A DNA stretch of 64,000 nucleotides from the NCBI RefSeq assembly GCF_034350045.1, contig NZ_CP133781.1, positions 5,010,501 to 5,074,500 of the forward strand, written 5' to 3'. Source of the stretch: Pseudomonas sp. CCI4.2. Lineage in GTDB: Bacteria > Pseudomonadota > Gammaproteobacteria > Pseudomonadales > Pseudomonadaceae. Under the pieces are notes generated by a model that did not search any database, was not told where the DNA came from, and saw only the letters and a list, made by a program, of their open reading frames with translations. Shown here in pieces: positions 16,857 to 26,340 of this stretch (its first letter is position 1; every line of letters begins with the position of its first letter). Both the position numbers and the translations under genes were made by a program.

Positions 16857-17597
16857 TCAACGCGCTCGCCATTCTCCCAAACGCCCTCGCAAACGAGCTG
16901 CGCACTGGCTGTGTAACTGGCTGACCCGCGATTCGCTAACCCCCAATACTTCACCAATTTCTTTGAGGTTCAGCTCTTCGTCGTAGTACAGCGCCAACAC
17001 CAGTCGCTCACGCTCCGGCAAGTTGGCTATTGCATCCGCTAACGCTGCCTGGAAGCGTTCATCCTCCAGATCGCGTGACGGCTCAAGCTGAGCGCTTGCG
17101 CCATCCTCATGCAGCCCTTCATGTTCGCCGTCCTGTAAAAGATCGTCGAAACTGAACAACCGGCTGCCCAAGGTATCGTTCAAAATCCCGTAATAATCAT
17201 CAAGACTCAATTGGAGTTCGGCCGCAACTTCGTGATCTTTAGCGTCACGACCTGTTTTAGCTTCAATTGATCGAATTGCGTCACTGACCATGCGTGTATT
17301 GCGGTGCACTGAACGAGGGGCCCAATCGCCCTTTCGCACTTCATCGAGCATGGCGCCACGGATACGAATCCCGGCATAGGTTTCGAAACTTGCGCCTTTG
17401 GTGGCGTCATATTTGGTAGACACTTCTAGCAAACCGATCATGCCGGCTTGGATCAAGTCTTCAACTTGTACGCTGGCTGGCAGGCGTGCCAGCAAGTGAT
17501 AGGCAATGCGTTTCACCAGCGGCGCATACCGCTCGATCAGCTCGTACTGGGAGTCCTTGGACGCCTTGCTGTACATGCGATAGCCGCTGGCTGTCAT
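16857..17597 (-). CDS. fliA: Flagellar sigma factor FliA (sigma28)
   Basis: FliA directs RNA polymerase to late flagellar and chemotaxis promoters and is held by FlgM until the hook is finished. The 246-residue protein shows sigma70-family regions 2 (YAPLVKRIAYHLLARLPASV, DLIQAGMIGLLE, FETYAGIRIRGAMLDEVRKG), 3 and 4 (LPERERLVLALYYDEELNLK, EIGEVLGVSESRVSQLHSQC). The ATG overlaps the fleN stop by 4 bp, so the two are coupled. Likely target promoters are seen at 9447-9474, 46794-46820 and 48255-48281. Confidence 0.97.
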   Translation of the reverse strand: MTASGYRMYSKASKDSQYELIERYAPLVKRIAYHLLARLPASVQVEDLIQAGMIGLLEVSTKYDATKGASFETYAGIRIRGAMLDEVRKGDWAPRSVHRNTRMVSDAIRSIEAKTGRDAKDHEVAAELQLSLDDYYGILNDTLGSRLFSFDDLLQDGEHEGLHEDGASAQLEPSRDLEDERFQAALADAIANLPERERLVLALYYDEELNLKEIGEVLGVSESRVSQLHSQCAARLRGRLGEWRAR

Positions 17598-18427
17598 AGG
17601 ACTGGTCCTGCACTCGTCTGATGTACGAGCCGTTCAACGAAAAATTCAAGGTGTCCGCGCGGGTTGGCCGGCAATGGCCACGTGTCGACTTTCTGCGCGA
17701 TGGCCTTAAAGGCCAGGGAACACTTGGAACGAGGAAATGCTTCGTAAACTGCCCGCTGCTTTTGCACGGCCTTGCGCACACATTCGTCGTAGGGCACAGC
17801 ACCGACGTATTGTAAGGCGACGTCTAGAAAGCGGTCCGTGACCTTAGTCAACTTGGCGAACAAATTGCGCCCTTCCTGAGGGCTTTGCGCCATGTTGGCC
17901 AGCACTCGAAAGCGGTTCATGCCGTAATCGCGGTTCAGCAGCTTGATCAACGCGTAGGCGTCGGTAATCGACGTGGGTTCATCGCACACCACCAGCAGCA
18001 CTTCTTGAGCTGCGCGCACGAAACTGACCACTGACTCACCGATCCCGGCCGCCGTGTCGATCACCAGCACATCGAGGTTGTCACCGATGTCGCTGAACGC
18101 CTGAATCAGCCCGGCGTGTTGCGCAGGCGTCAGGTGAACCATGCTCTGAGTGCCCGAAGCCGCTGGCACGATACGAATCCCGCCAGGGCCTTGGAGCAAC
18201 ACGTCGCGCAGTTCGCAACGCCCCTCGATCACATCGGCAAGGGTTCGTTTGGGTGTGAGGCCAAGCAAGACGTCGACGTTTGCCAGACCCAGATCAGCGT
18301 CCAGCAACATGACGCGTCGGCCAAGCTCTGCCAGCGCCAGTGAGAGGTTCACTGAAACGTTTGTCTTACCGACGCCACCCTTGCCGCCAGTTACTGCGAT
18401 GACCTGTACGGGATGCATGCTACCCAT
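17594..18427 (-). CDS. fleN: Flagellar number regulator FleN (FlhG), MinD-like ATPase
   Basis: FleN binds FleQ and restrains flagellar gene expression so that cells keep one or few polar flagella. The 277-residue protein has a deviant Walker A GGKGGVGKT at 14-22, LDADLGLANVDVLLGL after it, and VIDTAAGIG as Walker B. The sequence is very close to P. aeruginosa FleN as I remember it. Start MGSMHPVQV at 18427; the ATG three codons in is also possible. It lies between flhF and fliA, the conserved order. The 112-bp gap upstream shows no clear promoter. Confidence 0.96.
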   Translation of the reverse strand: MGSMHPVQVIAVTGGKGGVGKTNVSVNLSLALAELGRRVMLLDADLGLANVDVLLGLTPKRTLADVIEGRCELRDVLLQGPGGIRIVPAASGTQSMVHLTPAQHAGLIQAFSDIGDNLDVLVIDTAAGIGESVVSFVRAAQEVLLVVCDEPTSITDAYALIKLLNRDYGMNRFRVLANMAQSPQEGRNLFAKLTKVTDRFLDVALQYVGAVPYDECVRKAVQKQRAVYEAFPRSKCSLAFKAIAQKVDTWPLPANPRGHLEFFVERLVHQTSAGPVL

Positions 18428-18539
18428 TTTAGTTCTTTACCTTGACTTGCTTAGACCGAGGCCACATCAGTGATTGCGCGTGCGTTGCATGAACAACGTC
18501 GGCGCCACCCTTGATGCAGGTACATTCCAATGTCTTGCC

Positions 18540-19868
18540 CTACCCAACCCGCTTGTTCGGGCTGTGATAAAGATCCGCGAACATATCCGCCATAGCTTCT
18601 TCGCTTGGCTCTTCCTGCATTTGCACACTCACCGCACGACTGACCAGCTGGTGCCTACGTGGCAAATGCAAGTCGTCCGGTATTCGCGGTCCATCCGTGA
18701 GATAAGCCACCGGTAACTCATGGCTTATTGCCAAACTCAACACCTCTCCCAGACTGGCAGTTTCGTCCAGTTTGGTGAGGATGCAGCCCGCCAGCCCGCA
18801 GCGTTTATAGCTGTGGTATGCAGCGGTTAGAACCTGCTTCTGACTGGTAGTTGCTAACACCAGATAATTACGTGCTTTGATACCGCGACCCGCGAGACTT
18901 TCCAGCTGCATTCGCAGAGCCGGATCGCTGGCTTGCAGACCGGCGGTGTCAATTAACACCACGCGCTTGCGCAACAGCGGTTCCAACGCCTGGCCCAACG
19001 ACTGGCCAGGATCGATGTGGGTGACGGATACATTGAGGATCCGGCCCAGGGTTTTAAGCTGTTCCTGAGCACCAATTCGGTAGCTGTCCATGCTCACCAG
19101 AGCGATGTTTTGCGAACCGTATTTCAAGACATAACGCGCGGCCAGTTTCGCCAGGGTCGTGGTCTTGCCCATACCAGCCGGCCCTACCATCGCAATCACG
19201 CCGCCTTCTTCCAGCGGCTCGACATCCGGGGTCACAATCATCCGCGCCAGGTGCGCCAACAACATGCGCCACGCCTGACGAGGCTCTTCAATTTCAGTGG
19301 TCATCGCCAACAGGTCCCGGGACAGCGGACCCGACAAACCGATGCGTTGCAGGCGACGCCACAGGTTGGCCTGTTGTGGACGGCTGCCTTGCAGCTGATT
19401 CCAGGCCAGCGAACCGAGCTGTACTTCGAGCAATTCGCGCAGACCGTTCAGCTCCGAACGCATCGATTCGTAAGCTTGCAGCCCGATCATTGGCTCGCTG
19501 GCGGCGCTTGCCATCGGTGCAGCAGCACGTCGAGGCTCGTCGAACGTCGGTTCGATGTGCGTTTCACCAGCTTCCAGAGACGCGCCCGTGAACAACTGGC
19601 GATTAATCAACGAATCGTTGTCGCCACGCGAACCCAATTCAGCTTGAGCGGAGACGATGCGCGATTGAGTTTTGCGCAACTCGTCTTCAAGCTCGATGTT
19701 CGGTACACGCGGTGCCAACGCGGAAAGTTTGTAATCCAGGGCAGCAGTCAGCTCTACGCCACCAGCGATTCGGCGGTTACCAATGATGGCGGCGTCAGCG
19801 CCCAGCTCATCACGAACCAGCTTCATGGCTTGACGCATATCGGCGGCGAAAAAACGCTTAACTTGCAT
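18540..19868 (-). CDS. flhF: Polar flagellar placement GTPase FlhF
   Basis: FlhF is an SRP-family GTPase that marks the cell pole for flagellar assembly. The 442-residue protein starts MQVKRFFAADMRQAMKLVRD, has a poorly conserved basic/Ala-rich region, then the NG domains with P-loop GPAGMGKTTT (229-238), MDSYRIGAQEQL, DTAGL and TKLDE. It starts 11 bp after the flhA stop, in the usual flhA-flhF-fleN order. Confidence 0.96.
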   Translation of the reverse strand: MQVKRFFAADMRQAMKLVRDELGADAAIIGNRRIAGGVELTAALDYKLSALAPRVPNIELEDELRKTQSRIVSAQAELGSRGDNDSLINRQLFTGASLEAGETHIEPTFDEPRRAAAPMASAASEPMIGLQAYESMRSELNGLRELLEVQLGSLAWNQLQGSRPQQANLWRRLQRIGLSGPLSRDLLAMTTEIEEPRQAWRMLLAHLARMIVTPDVEPLEEGGVIAMVGPAGMGKTTTLAKLAARYVLKYGSQNIALVSMDSYRIGAQEQLKTLGRILNVSVTHIDPGQSLGQALEPLLRKRVVLIDTAGLQASDPALRMQLESLAGRGIKARNYLVLATTSQKQVLTAAYHSYKRCGLAGCILTKLDETASLGEVLSLAISHELPVAYLTDGPRIPDDLHLPRRHQLVSRAVSVQMQEEPSEEAMADMFADLYHSPNKRVG

Positions 19869-19879
19869 GACTCACTACC

Positions 19880-22012
19880 TCAGCCGTTTGGCCCGACAGT
19901 CGCGACGATCGTGACTTGTTTGTTGTCGGGAATTTCCTGATACGCCAGCACATGCATGTTCGGTACAGCCAGCCGTCCAAACCGTGACAGCATTGCGCGA
20001 ACCGGTCCTGCGACCAACAAAATCACCGGTTGCCCCTGCATTTCTTGGCGTTGTGCAGCATCGATCAAAGAACGCTGGAGCTTTTCAGCCATACTTGGCT
20101 CAAGAAGAACGCCCTCTTCCTGACCCTGACCAGCCTTCTGAAGACTATTGAGCAATATCTGTTCCAACCTTGGCTCAAGAGTGATAACAGGCAGCTGCGG
20201 CTCAATGCCCACAATGCTTTGCACGATTGCGCGGCTCAATGCGATACGCACGGCGGCCACCAAAGCGGCGGTATCTTGACTCCGAGGGGCCGCATTCGCG
20301 ATCGCTTCGGCGATGCTACGAATATCCCTGACGGGAACCTGTTCTGCCAACAAGGCCTGCAGCACTTTGAGCAATGCAGAGAGCGAGAGAATTCCCGGGA
20401 CCAACTCTTCAGCCAGTTTTGGTGATCCTTTAGCCAGCAATTGCATTAATTGCTGAACTTCCTCATGGCCAATCAGCTCATGGGAATGCTTATACAAAAT
20501 CTGGTTAAGGTGGGTCGCTACCACGGTGCTGGCATCTACCACGGTATAGCCCAACGATTGCGCCTGACTGCGTTGACTGACTTCGATCCACACCGCTTCC
20601 AGACCAAACGCGGGGTCTTTGGCCGTAATACCGTTGAGCGTGCCAAAGACTTGCCCAGGGTTGATCGCCAGTTCGCGGTCCGGGTAAATCTCGGCTTCGG
20701 CCAAGGTCACGCCCATCAGCGTCAGACGGTAGGCACTGGGCGCCAGGTCGAGGTTGTCGCGGATATGCACCGTGGGCATCAAAAAGCCCAGCTCTTGCGA
20801 GAGCTTCTTACGCACGCCCTTGATTCGCGCCAGCAGTTGACCGCCTTGATTGCGGTCCACCAACGGGATCAGCCGATACCCCACTTCCAGACCAATCATG
20901 TCGATGGGCGTCACGTCATCCCAACCCAATTCCTTGGAGTCCTGCGCGCGTGTTGGTGATGGCAGCAGATCTTGTTGACGCTGAACTTCCATCAAGGCGT
21001 TAACCTTGACCATGTTCTGCTTCTTCCACACCAGGTAGGCAGCACCTCCAGCCAACATGCCCAAGCTGATGAAAGAAAAGTGCGGCATCCCCGGCACCAT
21101 CCCCATCACCACGATCAAGCCGGCGGCCACCGCCAATGCCTTGGGTGAGGTGAACATTTGCCGATTGATCAGCTTGCCCATTTCTTCCGAGCCGGAAGCA
21201 CGGGTCACCATAATCGCGGCGGCCGTGGACAAAAGCAGTGATGGCAATTGCGCCACCAAACCGTCACCGATGGTCAGCAGGGCGTAAACCTTGCCCGCAT
21301 CAGCAAACGACATGTTGTGTTGAAAGACACCAACGGCCACGCCGCCGATCAAGTTGATGAACAGAATCATCAAGCCCGCGATGGCGTCACCGCGCACAAA
21401 TTTGCTGGCACCGTCCATCGAACCGTAGAACTCAGCTTCTTGAGCGACTTCCAGACGACGATGTTTGGCTTGGGGCTGGTCGATCAAACCGGCGTTAAGG
21501 TCAGCGTCGATGGCCATCTGTTTACCGGGCATCGCGTCGAGGGTGAAGCGCGCACTCACCTCGGAAATTCGCCCGGCACCTTTGGTCACTACGACGAAGT
21601 TGATGATCATCAAAATCGCGAACACCACGATACCGACCACGTAGTTACCGCCGATCACCACCTCGCCAAACGCCTGAATCACCTTACCGGCGGCGGCGTG
21701 GCCCTCTTGGCCATGAAGCATGACCACGCGCGTGGAAGCAACGTTGAGCGCCAGTCTCAGCAGCGTAGCCACCAGCAGGATGGTCGGAAATACCGAGAAG
21801 TCCAATGGGCGCAACGCGTAAACGCAGACCAGCAGAACCACGATCGACAGCGCAATGTTGAAGGTGAAAAATACGTCGAGCAGGAACGGCGGGACTGGCA
21901 ACATCATCATTGCCAACATGACCAACAGCAGCAGCGGCACACCCAGGTTGCCACGACCGACGCTGACCAGGTTGTTACGTGCTGCGTTGATTAATTGAGA
22001 GCGATCCACCAA
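19880..22012 (-). CDS. flhA: Flagellar export gate protein FlhA
   Basis: FlhA is the large membrane subunit of the flagellar type III export gate; its cytoplasmic domain docks substrates and chaperones. The 710-residue protein has eight N-terminal membrane helices (about 20-320), the FHIPEP-family segment GAGRISEVSARFTLDAMPGK followed by DADLNAGLI in the loop, and a C-terminal cytosolic domain (about 360-700). It has its own sigma54 promoter candidate at 22072-22085 and is separated from flhB by a long repeat array. Confidence 0.97.
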   Translation of the reverse strand: MVDRSQLINAARNNLVSVGRGNLGVPLLLLVMLAMMMLPVPPFLLDVFFTFNIALSIVVLLVCVYALRPLDFSVFPTILLVATLLRLALNVASTRVVMLHGQEGHAAAGKVIQAFGEVVIGGNYVVGIVVFAILMIINFVVVTKGAGRISEVSARFTLDAMPGKQMAIDADLNAGLIDQPQAKHRRLEVAQEAEFYGSMDGASKFVRGDAIAGLMILFINLIGGVAVGVFQHNMSFADAGKVYALLTIGDGLVAQLPSLLLSTAAAIMVTRASGSEEMGKLINRQMFTSPKALAVAAGLIVVMGMVPGMPHFSFISLGMLAGGAAYLVWKKQNMVKVNALMEVQRQQDLLPSPTRAQDSKELGWDDVTPIDMIGLEVGYRLIPLVDRNQGGQLLARIKGVRKKLSQELGFLMPTVHIRDNLDLAPSAYRLTLMGVTLAEAEIYPDRELAINPGQVFGTLNGITAKDPAFGLEAVWIEVSQRSQAQSLGYTVVDASTVVATHLNQILYKHSHELIGHEEVQQLMQLLAKGSPKLAEELVPGILSLSALLKVLQALLAEQVPVRDIRSIAEAIANAAPRSQDTAALVAAVRIALSRAIVQSIVGIEPQLPVITLEPRLEQILLNSLQKAGQGQEEGVLLEPSMAEKLQRSLIDAAQRQEMQGQPVILLVAGPVRAMLSRFGRLAVPNMHVLAYQEIPDNKQVTIVATVGPNG

Positions 22013-22071
22013 TTCTTTTCCTGCCCACTAAATCAAACTTTTGACGCCAAATGCGCCGTAGCAAGGGCATT

Positions 22072-22085
22072 GCAAGAACCTTTCC
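22072..22085 (-). promoter_or_regulatory. Sigma54 promoter candidate for flhA
   Basis: The minus strand reads TTGGAAAGGTTCTTGCAA, giving GG-N10-GC spacing and an exact TTGC at -12; the -24 box TGGAAA is weaker than TGGCAC. It is 60 bp before the flhA ATG and lies between the repeat array and the gene. flhA is a FleQ/RpoN target in P. aeruginosa, which fits. Confidence 0.65.
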
Positions 22086-22149
22086 AACTATTGAAATATT
22101 GCTAAAGAACAATGAGCGCCCTTCGAGCTTGCTGCTCGCGCCTGATTCA

Positions 22150-22903
22150 CCTGTGAAAGCTGGCTTGCCAACGAAGGCGATGTGTCAGGCGCCACTGAGT
22201 CAAGCCATTCGCAGGCAAGCCTGCTCCCACAGGTTGGGGGCTTAGCTGAGCAATACTTCAACCTGTGAAAGTTGGCTTGCCAACGAAGGCGATGTGTCAG
22301 GCGCCACTGGGTCAAGCCATTCGCAGGCAAGCCTGCTCCCACAGGTTTTGGGGCTTAGCTGAGCAATACTTCAACCTGTGAAAGTTGGCTTGCCAACGAA
22401 GGCGATGTGTCAGGCGCCACTGGGTCAAGCCATTCGCAGGCAAGCCTGCTCCCACAGGTTTTGGGGCTTGGCTGAGCAATATCTCAAACCTGTGAAAGTT
22501 GGCTTGCCAACGAAGGCGATGTGTCAGGCGCCACTGAGTCAAGCCATTCGCAGGCAAGCCTGCTCCCACAGGTTTTTTGGGGCTTGGCTGAGCAATATCT
22601 CAAACCTGTGAAAGCTGGCTTGCCAACGAAGGCGATGTGTCAGGCGCCACTGAGTCAAGCCATTCGCAGGCAAGCCTGCTCCCACAGGTTTGGGGCTTGG
22701 CTGAGCAATATTCAACTCGTGGGAGTTGGCTTGCCAACGAAGGCGATTGTCAGGCGCCACTGAGTCAAGCCATTCGCAGGCAAGCCTGCTCCCACAGGTT
22801 TGGGGCTTTGCTGAGCAATATTCAACTCGTGGGAGTTGGCTTGCCAACGAAGGCGACGTGTCAGGTTTCGCTGAATCAAGCTGTTCGCAGGCAAGCCTGG
22901 CAC
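22150..22903. repeat. Tandem array of seven REPIN-like units
   Basis: Seven units begin at about 22150, 22262, 22375, 22489, 22605, 22716 and 22826, giving periods of 110-116 bp. Each has an element of about 83 bp made of two inverted REP-like arms: one with the hairpin TTGGC-TT-GCCAA, the other with GCAGGC-AA-GCCTGC followed by CTCCCACAGG. The arms enclose a central GATGTGTCAGGCGCCACTG part. Elements are joined by about 30 bp containing GGGGCTTAGCTGAGCAATAC or a variant. Spacer variants group units 2-3, 4-5 and 6-7, which suggests successive duplication. The seventh unit is the most diverged and ends about 7 bp before the flhB stop codon. The array fills the space between flhB and the flhA promoter; no gene is believable inside it. 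Confidence 0.93.
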
Positions 22904-22909
22904 ACAAGT

Positions 22910-24046
22910 TTATTCATCGCGCTGCAAGTCGGTCGGGATCGGCAGGTCGCCAAGGGGATCGGGGCGTTTGCCTCGGCCGGCGCGGTGTTGGCGGATTTGA
23001 TAGACGTACGCCAACACTTGGGCCACCGCCAGGTACAGCCCGGCGGGGATTTCCTGGTCAAGTTCGGTGGAGTAGTAGATCGAACGCGCCAAAGCAGGAG
23101 ACTCAAGCATCAGGATAGTGTGCTCACCGGCGATTTCGCGGATTTTCAGCGCCAGGAAATCAGTCCCTTTAGCCAGCAACATCGGCGCCCCGCCCTTCTC
23201 GGGGTCATATTGCAGCGCGACAGCGTAGTGGGTCGGGTTGGTGATGATTACATCAGCCTTGGGCACCGACGACAGCATGCGTCGCTGAGACATTTCTCGT
23301 TGCAGTTGACGAATCCGCTGTTTGACCTCGGGCCGACCTTCGCTGTCCTTGTGTTCGTCGCGTATCTCTTGCTTGGTCATCATCAGTTTTTTGTGGGCTT
23401 CGTACACCTGGAACGGAACGTCCACCGCTGCAATGATGATCAACCCACAGGCCATCCACAAAGCACTCCAGCCCAAGAGGCGAATGCTGTGGATAATCGC
23501 CGAGTCCAACGACTCATGAGCGATAGAGATCAGGTCACTTTGGTCCTTCTGCAACACGAATAACGCCACCATCAGCGTGATGCAAAACTTCGCAATGGAC
23601 TTCAACAGCTCGACCAAGGCATGGGTCGACACCATGCGCTTGAGGCCCGACAAGGGGTTCATTCGGCTGAACTTGGGCGCCATGGAACTGCCCGAGAATA
23701 TCCAGCCACCCAAGGTGATAGGACCAATGACCGCCGCCAACACCATGACCAGCATCAACGGCTGTATAGCCACCAGCGCTGCTTTACCGGCGTTGAGAAA
23801 ATACAAGCCCATGTAGTGATCGTCCATGATCACCTCGCGCGACAAGGTGAAATTGGTGCGCATCAGATCGAGCATCATTTGTGCGATCTGACCGCCGAAC
23901 ACCAGCAAGCTACCCGCGCCGGCCATGGTGACGATTAACGTGTTCAGCTCCTTGGAACGGGCCGTCTCGCCTTTTTCGCGGGAGTCTCTGACCCGTTTGT
24001 CCGTGGGGTCTTCTGTTTTATCCTGGCCATTCTCGTTCTCGGCCAT
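22910..24046 (-). CDS. flhB: Flagellar export switch protein FlhB
   Basis: FlhB switches the flagellar export apparatus from hook to filament substrates after autocleavage. The 378-residue protein has a charged N-terminus, four membrane helices (about 35-210) and a cytoplasmic domain with the autocleavage site NPTH, Asn270. It is complete despite lying next to the repeat array: the stop is at 22910-22912. A 1-bp gap separates it from fliR. A separate FhlB-like protein corresponding to its C-terminal domain is encoded at 3944-4267. Confidence 0.97.
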   Translation of the reverse strand: MAENENGQDKTEDPTDKRVRDSREKGETARSKELNTLIVTMAGAGSLLVFGGQIAQMMLDLMRTNFTLSREVIMDDHYMGLYFLNAGKAALVAIQPLMLVMVLAAVIGPITLGGWIFSGSSMAPKFSRMNPLSGLKRMVSTHALVELLKSIAKFCITLMVALFVLQKDQSDLISIAHESLDSAIIHSIRLLGWSALWMACGLIIIAAVDVPFQVYEAHKKLMMTKQEIRDEHKDSEGRPEVKQRIRQLQREMSQRRMLSSVPKADVIITNPTHYAVALQYDPEKGGAPMLLAKGTDFLALKIREIAGEHTILMLESPALARSIYYSTELDQEIPAGLYLAVAQVLAYVYQIRQHRAGRGKRPDPLGDLPIPTDLQRDE

Positions 24047-24047
24047 A

Positions 24048-24833
24048 TCAGCGCGCCCTCACCAGGCCGCGTAGCAATTCCAATGCATTGGCGGCCAGCG
24101 GTGGAAATTGATTGAGCATATCGCCGAGGGTCATCCACAGGATCACCATCCCCAGTACCAGCGTCAGCGGAATGCCGATGGAGAACATGTTCAGCTGCGG
24201 CGCCGCGCGTGTCATGACGCCAAACGCAACGCTGACGATCAGCAAGGCGGTAATAGCGGGTAGCACCAACAGTAATCCCGCGCCTAATACCCAGCCAAAA
24301 CGACCGGCCAGTTCCCAGAGATTGCCGACGTCAATACCGCTGCCGACCGGCAACGTGGTGAAGCTTTCAACCAAGACCTCAAACACCACCAGATGGCCAT
24401 TCATGGAGAGAAATAGCAGCGTCACCAGCATGCTGAAAAACTGCCCGAGAACCGCTACCGAAACGCCGTTCGTGGGGTCAACCATTGAAGCGAAGCCCAT
24501 GCCCATCTGGATCGAAATAATTTGCCCGGCGATGACGAACGCCTGAAAAAACAACTGAAGGGACATGCCCAGCATGGCGCCAACGATGATCTGTTCACCA
24601 ATCAGCAGCAGCGCACTGAGGTCCAGCGCATGCACGGCTGGCATCGGTGGCAGGCTGGGCGCAATCACCACGGTAATCGCCAGCGAGAAATACAACCGCA
24701 CCCGTGTCGGCACTAACGTCGTGCCAAAAATCGGCATGGTCATCAACACGGCCGCGACCCGGAACAGGGGGAGCATAAAGCTCGCCACCCAGGTCCCGAT
24801 CTGCGTGTCAGTCAGGGCAAGTACGGAGGGCAT
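24048..24833 (-). CDS. fliR: Flagellar export protein FliR
   Basis: FliR is part of the FliPQR export-gate core. The 261-residue protein is strongly hydrophobic with about six membrane segments, and contains MGMGFASMVDPTNGVSVAVL typical of FliR. The ATG at 24833 (MPSVLALTDTQIG) lies 4 bp after the fliQ stop; a TTG upstream that would overlap fliQ is less likely. It sits in the fliLMNOPQR-flhB string. Confidence 0.94.
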   Translation of the reverse strand: MPSVLALTDTQIGTWVASFMLPLFRVAAVLMTMPIFGTTLVPTRVRLYFSLAITVVIAPSLPPMPAVHALDLSALLLIGEQIIVGAMLGMSLQLFFQAFVIAGQIISIQMGMGFASMVDPTNGVSVAVLGQFFSMLVTLLFLSMNGHLVVFEVLVESFTTLPVGSGIDVGNLWELAGRFGWVLGAGLLLVLPAITALLIVSVAFGVMTRAAPQLNMFSIGIPLTLVLGMVILWMTLGDMLNQFPPLAANALELLRGLVRAR

Positions 24834-24837
24834 GCGA

Positions 24838-25107
24838 TCAACCAATCACGGTCGGAATGCTGCCGTATAGCGATTGGATGTACTCCATGAACACCCGAAC
24901 CAACCAAGGGCCGGCGACGATCAACGTGACCAACATCACCAGCAGGCGAGGGAGAAAGCTCAAGGTTTGTTCGTTGATCTGGGTCGCCGCCTGGAACATG
25001 GCCACCAGCAGTCCGACGATCAGGCTCGGTACCACCAATACCGACACCATCATGGTGGTCAGCCATAACGCGTCGCGAAACAGATCGACAGCAACTTCTG
25101 GCGTCAT
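24838..25107 (-). CDS. fliQ: Flagellar export protein FliQ
   Basis: FliQ is a small two-helix subunit of the export-gate core. The 89-residue product starts MTPEVAVDLFRDALWLTTMM and contains two membrane helices with the TQINEQTLSF loop between, all typical. The gap to fliP is 16 bp. Confidence 0.96.
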   Translation of the reverse strand: MTPEVAVDLFRDALWLTTMMVSVLVVPSLIVGLLVAMFQAATQINEQTLSFLPRLLVMLVTLIVAGPWLVRVFMEYIQSLYGSIPTVIG

Positions 25108-25123
25108 TGCGTGCTCTCCCTTC

Positions 25124-25882
25124 TCATGGCGATACGCCGCCGAAACTGCTGGCCAGCGTGCCGATGATCAAGGCCCACCCGTCCACCAGTACGAACAGCA
25201 TGATCTTGAACGGCAACGAAATAATCAGCGGCGAGAGCATCATCATCCCCATCGCCATCAGTACGCTGGCGACCACAAGGTCAATGATGAGAAACGGAAT
25301 AAAGATCATGAAGCCGATCTGGAACGCGGTTTTAAGCTCGGACGTCACGAACGCAGGGACCAGAATCGTCAGGGGCGCCTGATCCGGACTGGCGATGTCG
25401 GTGCGTTTTGACAAACGCATAAACAGGTCCAGGTCGCTCTGACGGGTCTGCGCCAACATGAAATCCTTGATTGGCACTTGCGCCTTGAGCACCGCGTCCT
25501 GCGCCGTGAGTTTTTCGGCGAGATAGGGCTGTAAGGCGTCAACGTTCACTCGATCAAACACCGGCGCCATGATGAAGAGGGTCAGGAACAGCGCCATGCC
25601 GGTCAAAATCTGGTTCGACGGCGTCTGCTGCAAGCCCAAGGCCTGACGCAGGATGGAAAAGACGATGATGATCCGGGTAAAGCTGGTCATCAGCATGACG
25701 AACGCCGGGATAAAACTCAGCGCGGTCATGATCAGCAGAATCTGCAGATTGACCGAATATTCTTGAGCGCCGTTGGCACCGGTGGACATGCTGATCGCCG
25801 GGATCGTCAACGGATCTGCAGCGAACACCAAAGGCGCGGCCAGTACCAGCAGCAGCGTCAATACGATGCGCAACGCGGTCAT
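25124..25882 (-). CDS. fliP: Flagellar export protein FliP
   Basis: FliP forms the export-gate channel with FliQ and FliR. The 252-residue precursor has a signal peptide (MTALRIVLTLLLVLAAPLVF, cleaved near Ala-Asp), then membrane segments and the conserved FTRIIIVFSILRQALGLQQT and ILVPAFVTSELKTAFQIGF stretches. Its ATG overlaps the fliO stop by one base. Confidence 0.97.
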   Translation of the reverse strand: MTALRIVLTLLLVLAAPLVFAADPLTIPAISMSTGANGAQEYSVNLQILLIMTALSFIPAFVMLMTSFTRIIIVFSILRQALGLQQTPSNQILTGMALFLTLFIMAPVFDRVNVDALQPYLAEKLTAQDAVLKAQVPIKDFMLAQTRQSDLDLFMRLSKRTDIASPDQAPLTILVPAFVTSELKTAFQIGFMIFIPFLIIDLVVASVLMAMGMMMLSPLIISLPFKIMLFVLVDGWALIIGTLASSFGGVSP

Positions 25883-26340
25883 TACTTCTTATCCTTATGA
25901 TCCTTGCCCAGCAGCTCCATCAGACGCTGGGCGAATTCTGGCGTGGCATTTTCGCTATCAGGCACCTGCACCGGCTCTTTAAGCACATGCAGTGGCGTAA
26001 TTCTTCCCGGCGAGATCCCGAGCAAAATCTGCTCCTTGCCGACTTGTACCAATACCAGCCGATCGCGAGGACCGAGTGCCCGCGACCCGAGCAGTTCGAT
26101 CAACTGACCGTTGCGCGGGTTGGCGCCCTGAACCCGACGCAGCAGCCAGGCGAGTCCGAAGATCAAGCCGACAACTAACAACAGACCCAGCACCAATTGC
26201 GTCAACTGGCCCCCGATGCCGCCGCTGATCATTGTGCTAGCGGGCGCCGCGACGGCCGGCATGACCGGTTCTGCCGCCATTGCACCCACAGCTATTACGC
26301 TGAGCAACAGGGCGAAAATCACACCGGGGAGCCTGTTCAT
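25882..26340 (-). CDS. fliO: Flagellar protein FliO
   Basis: FliO helps assemble the FliPQR core. The 152-residue protein has an N-terminal signal-like hydrophobic segment, a membrane helix at about 46-67 (LTQLVLGLLLVVGLIFGLAW) and a cytoplasmic domain with IELLGSRALGPRDRLVLVQV and EQILLGISPGRITPL. It starts on the base before the fliN stop region ends, with no gap to fliN. Confidence 0.94.
   Translation of the reverse strand: MNRLPGVIFALLLSVIAVGAMAAEPVMPAVAAPASTMISGGIGGQLTQLVLGLLLVVGLIFGLAWLLRRVQGANPRNGQLIELLGSRALGPRDRLVLVQVGKEQILLGISPGRITPLHVLKEPVQVPDSENATPEFAQRLMELLGKDHKDKK

Noticed and set aside
22150..22903. CRISPR-like appearance of regularly spaced repeats
   Set aside because: The repeated part is about 83 bp with internal inverted arms and the 30-bp spacers are themselves nearly identical; there are no cas genes. 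A REPIN tandem array explains it.
22088..22907. Several overlapping open frames in the repeat array with repeated peptide sequence
   Set aside because: They arise from translating the same 110-116 bp repeat in several frames on both strands; no ribosome sites or family resemblance.
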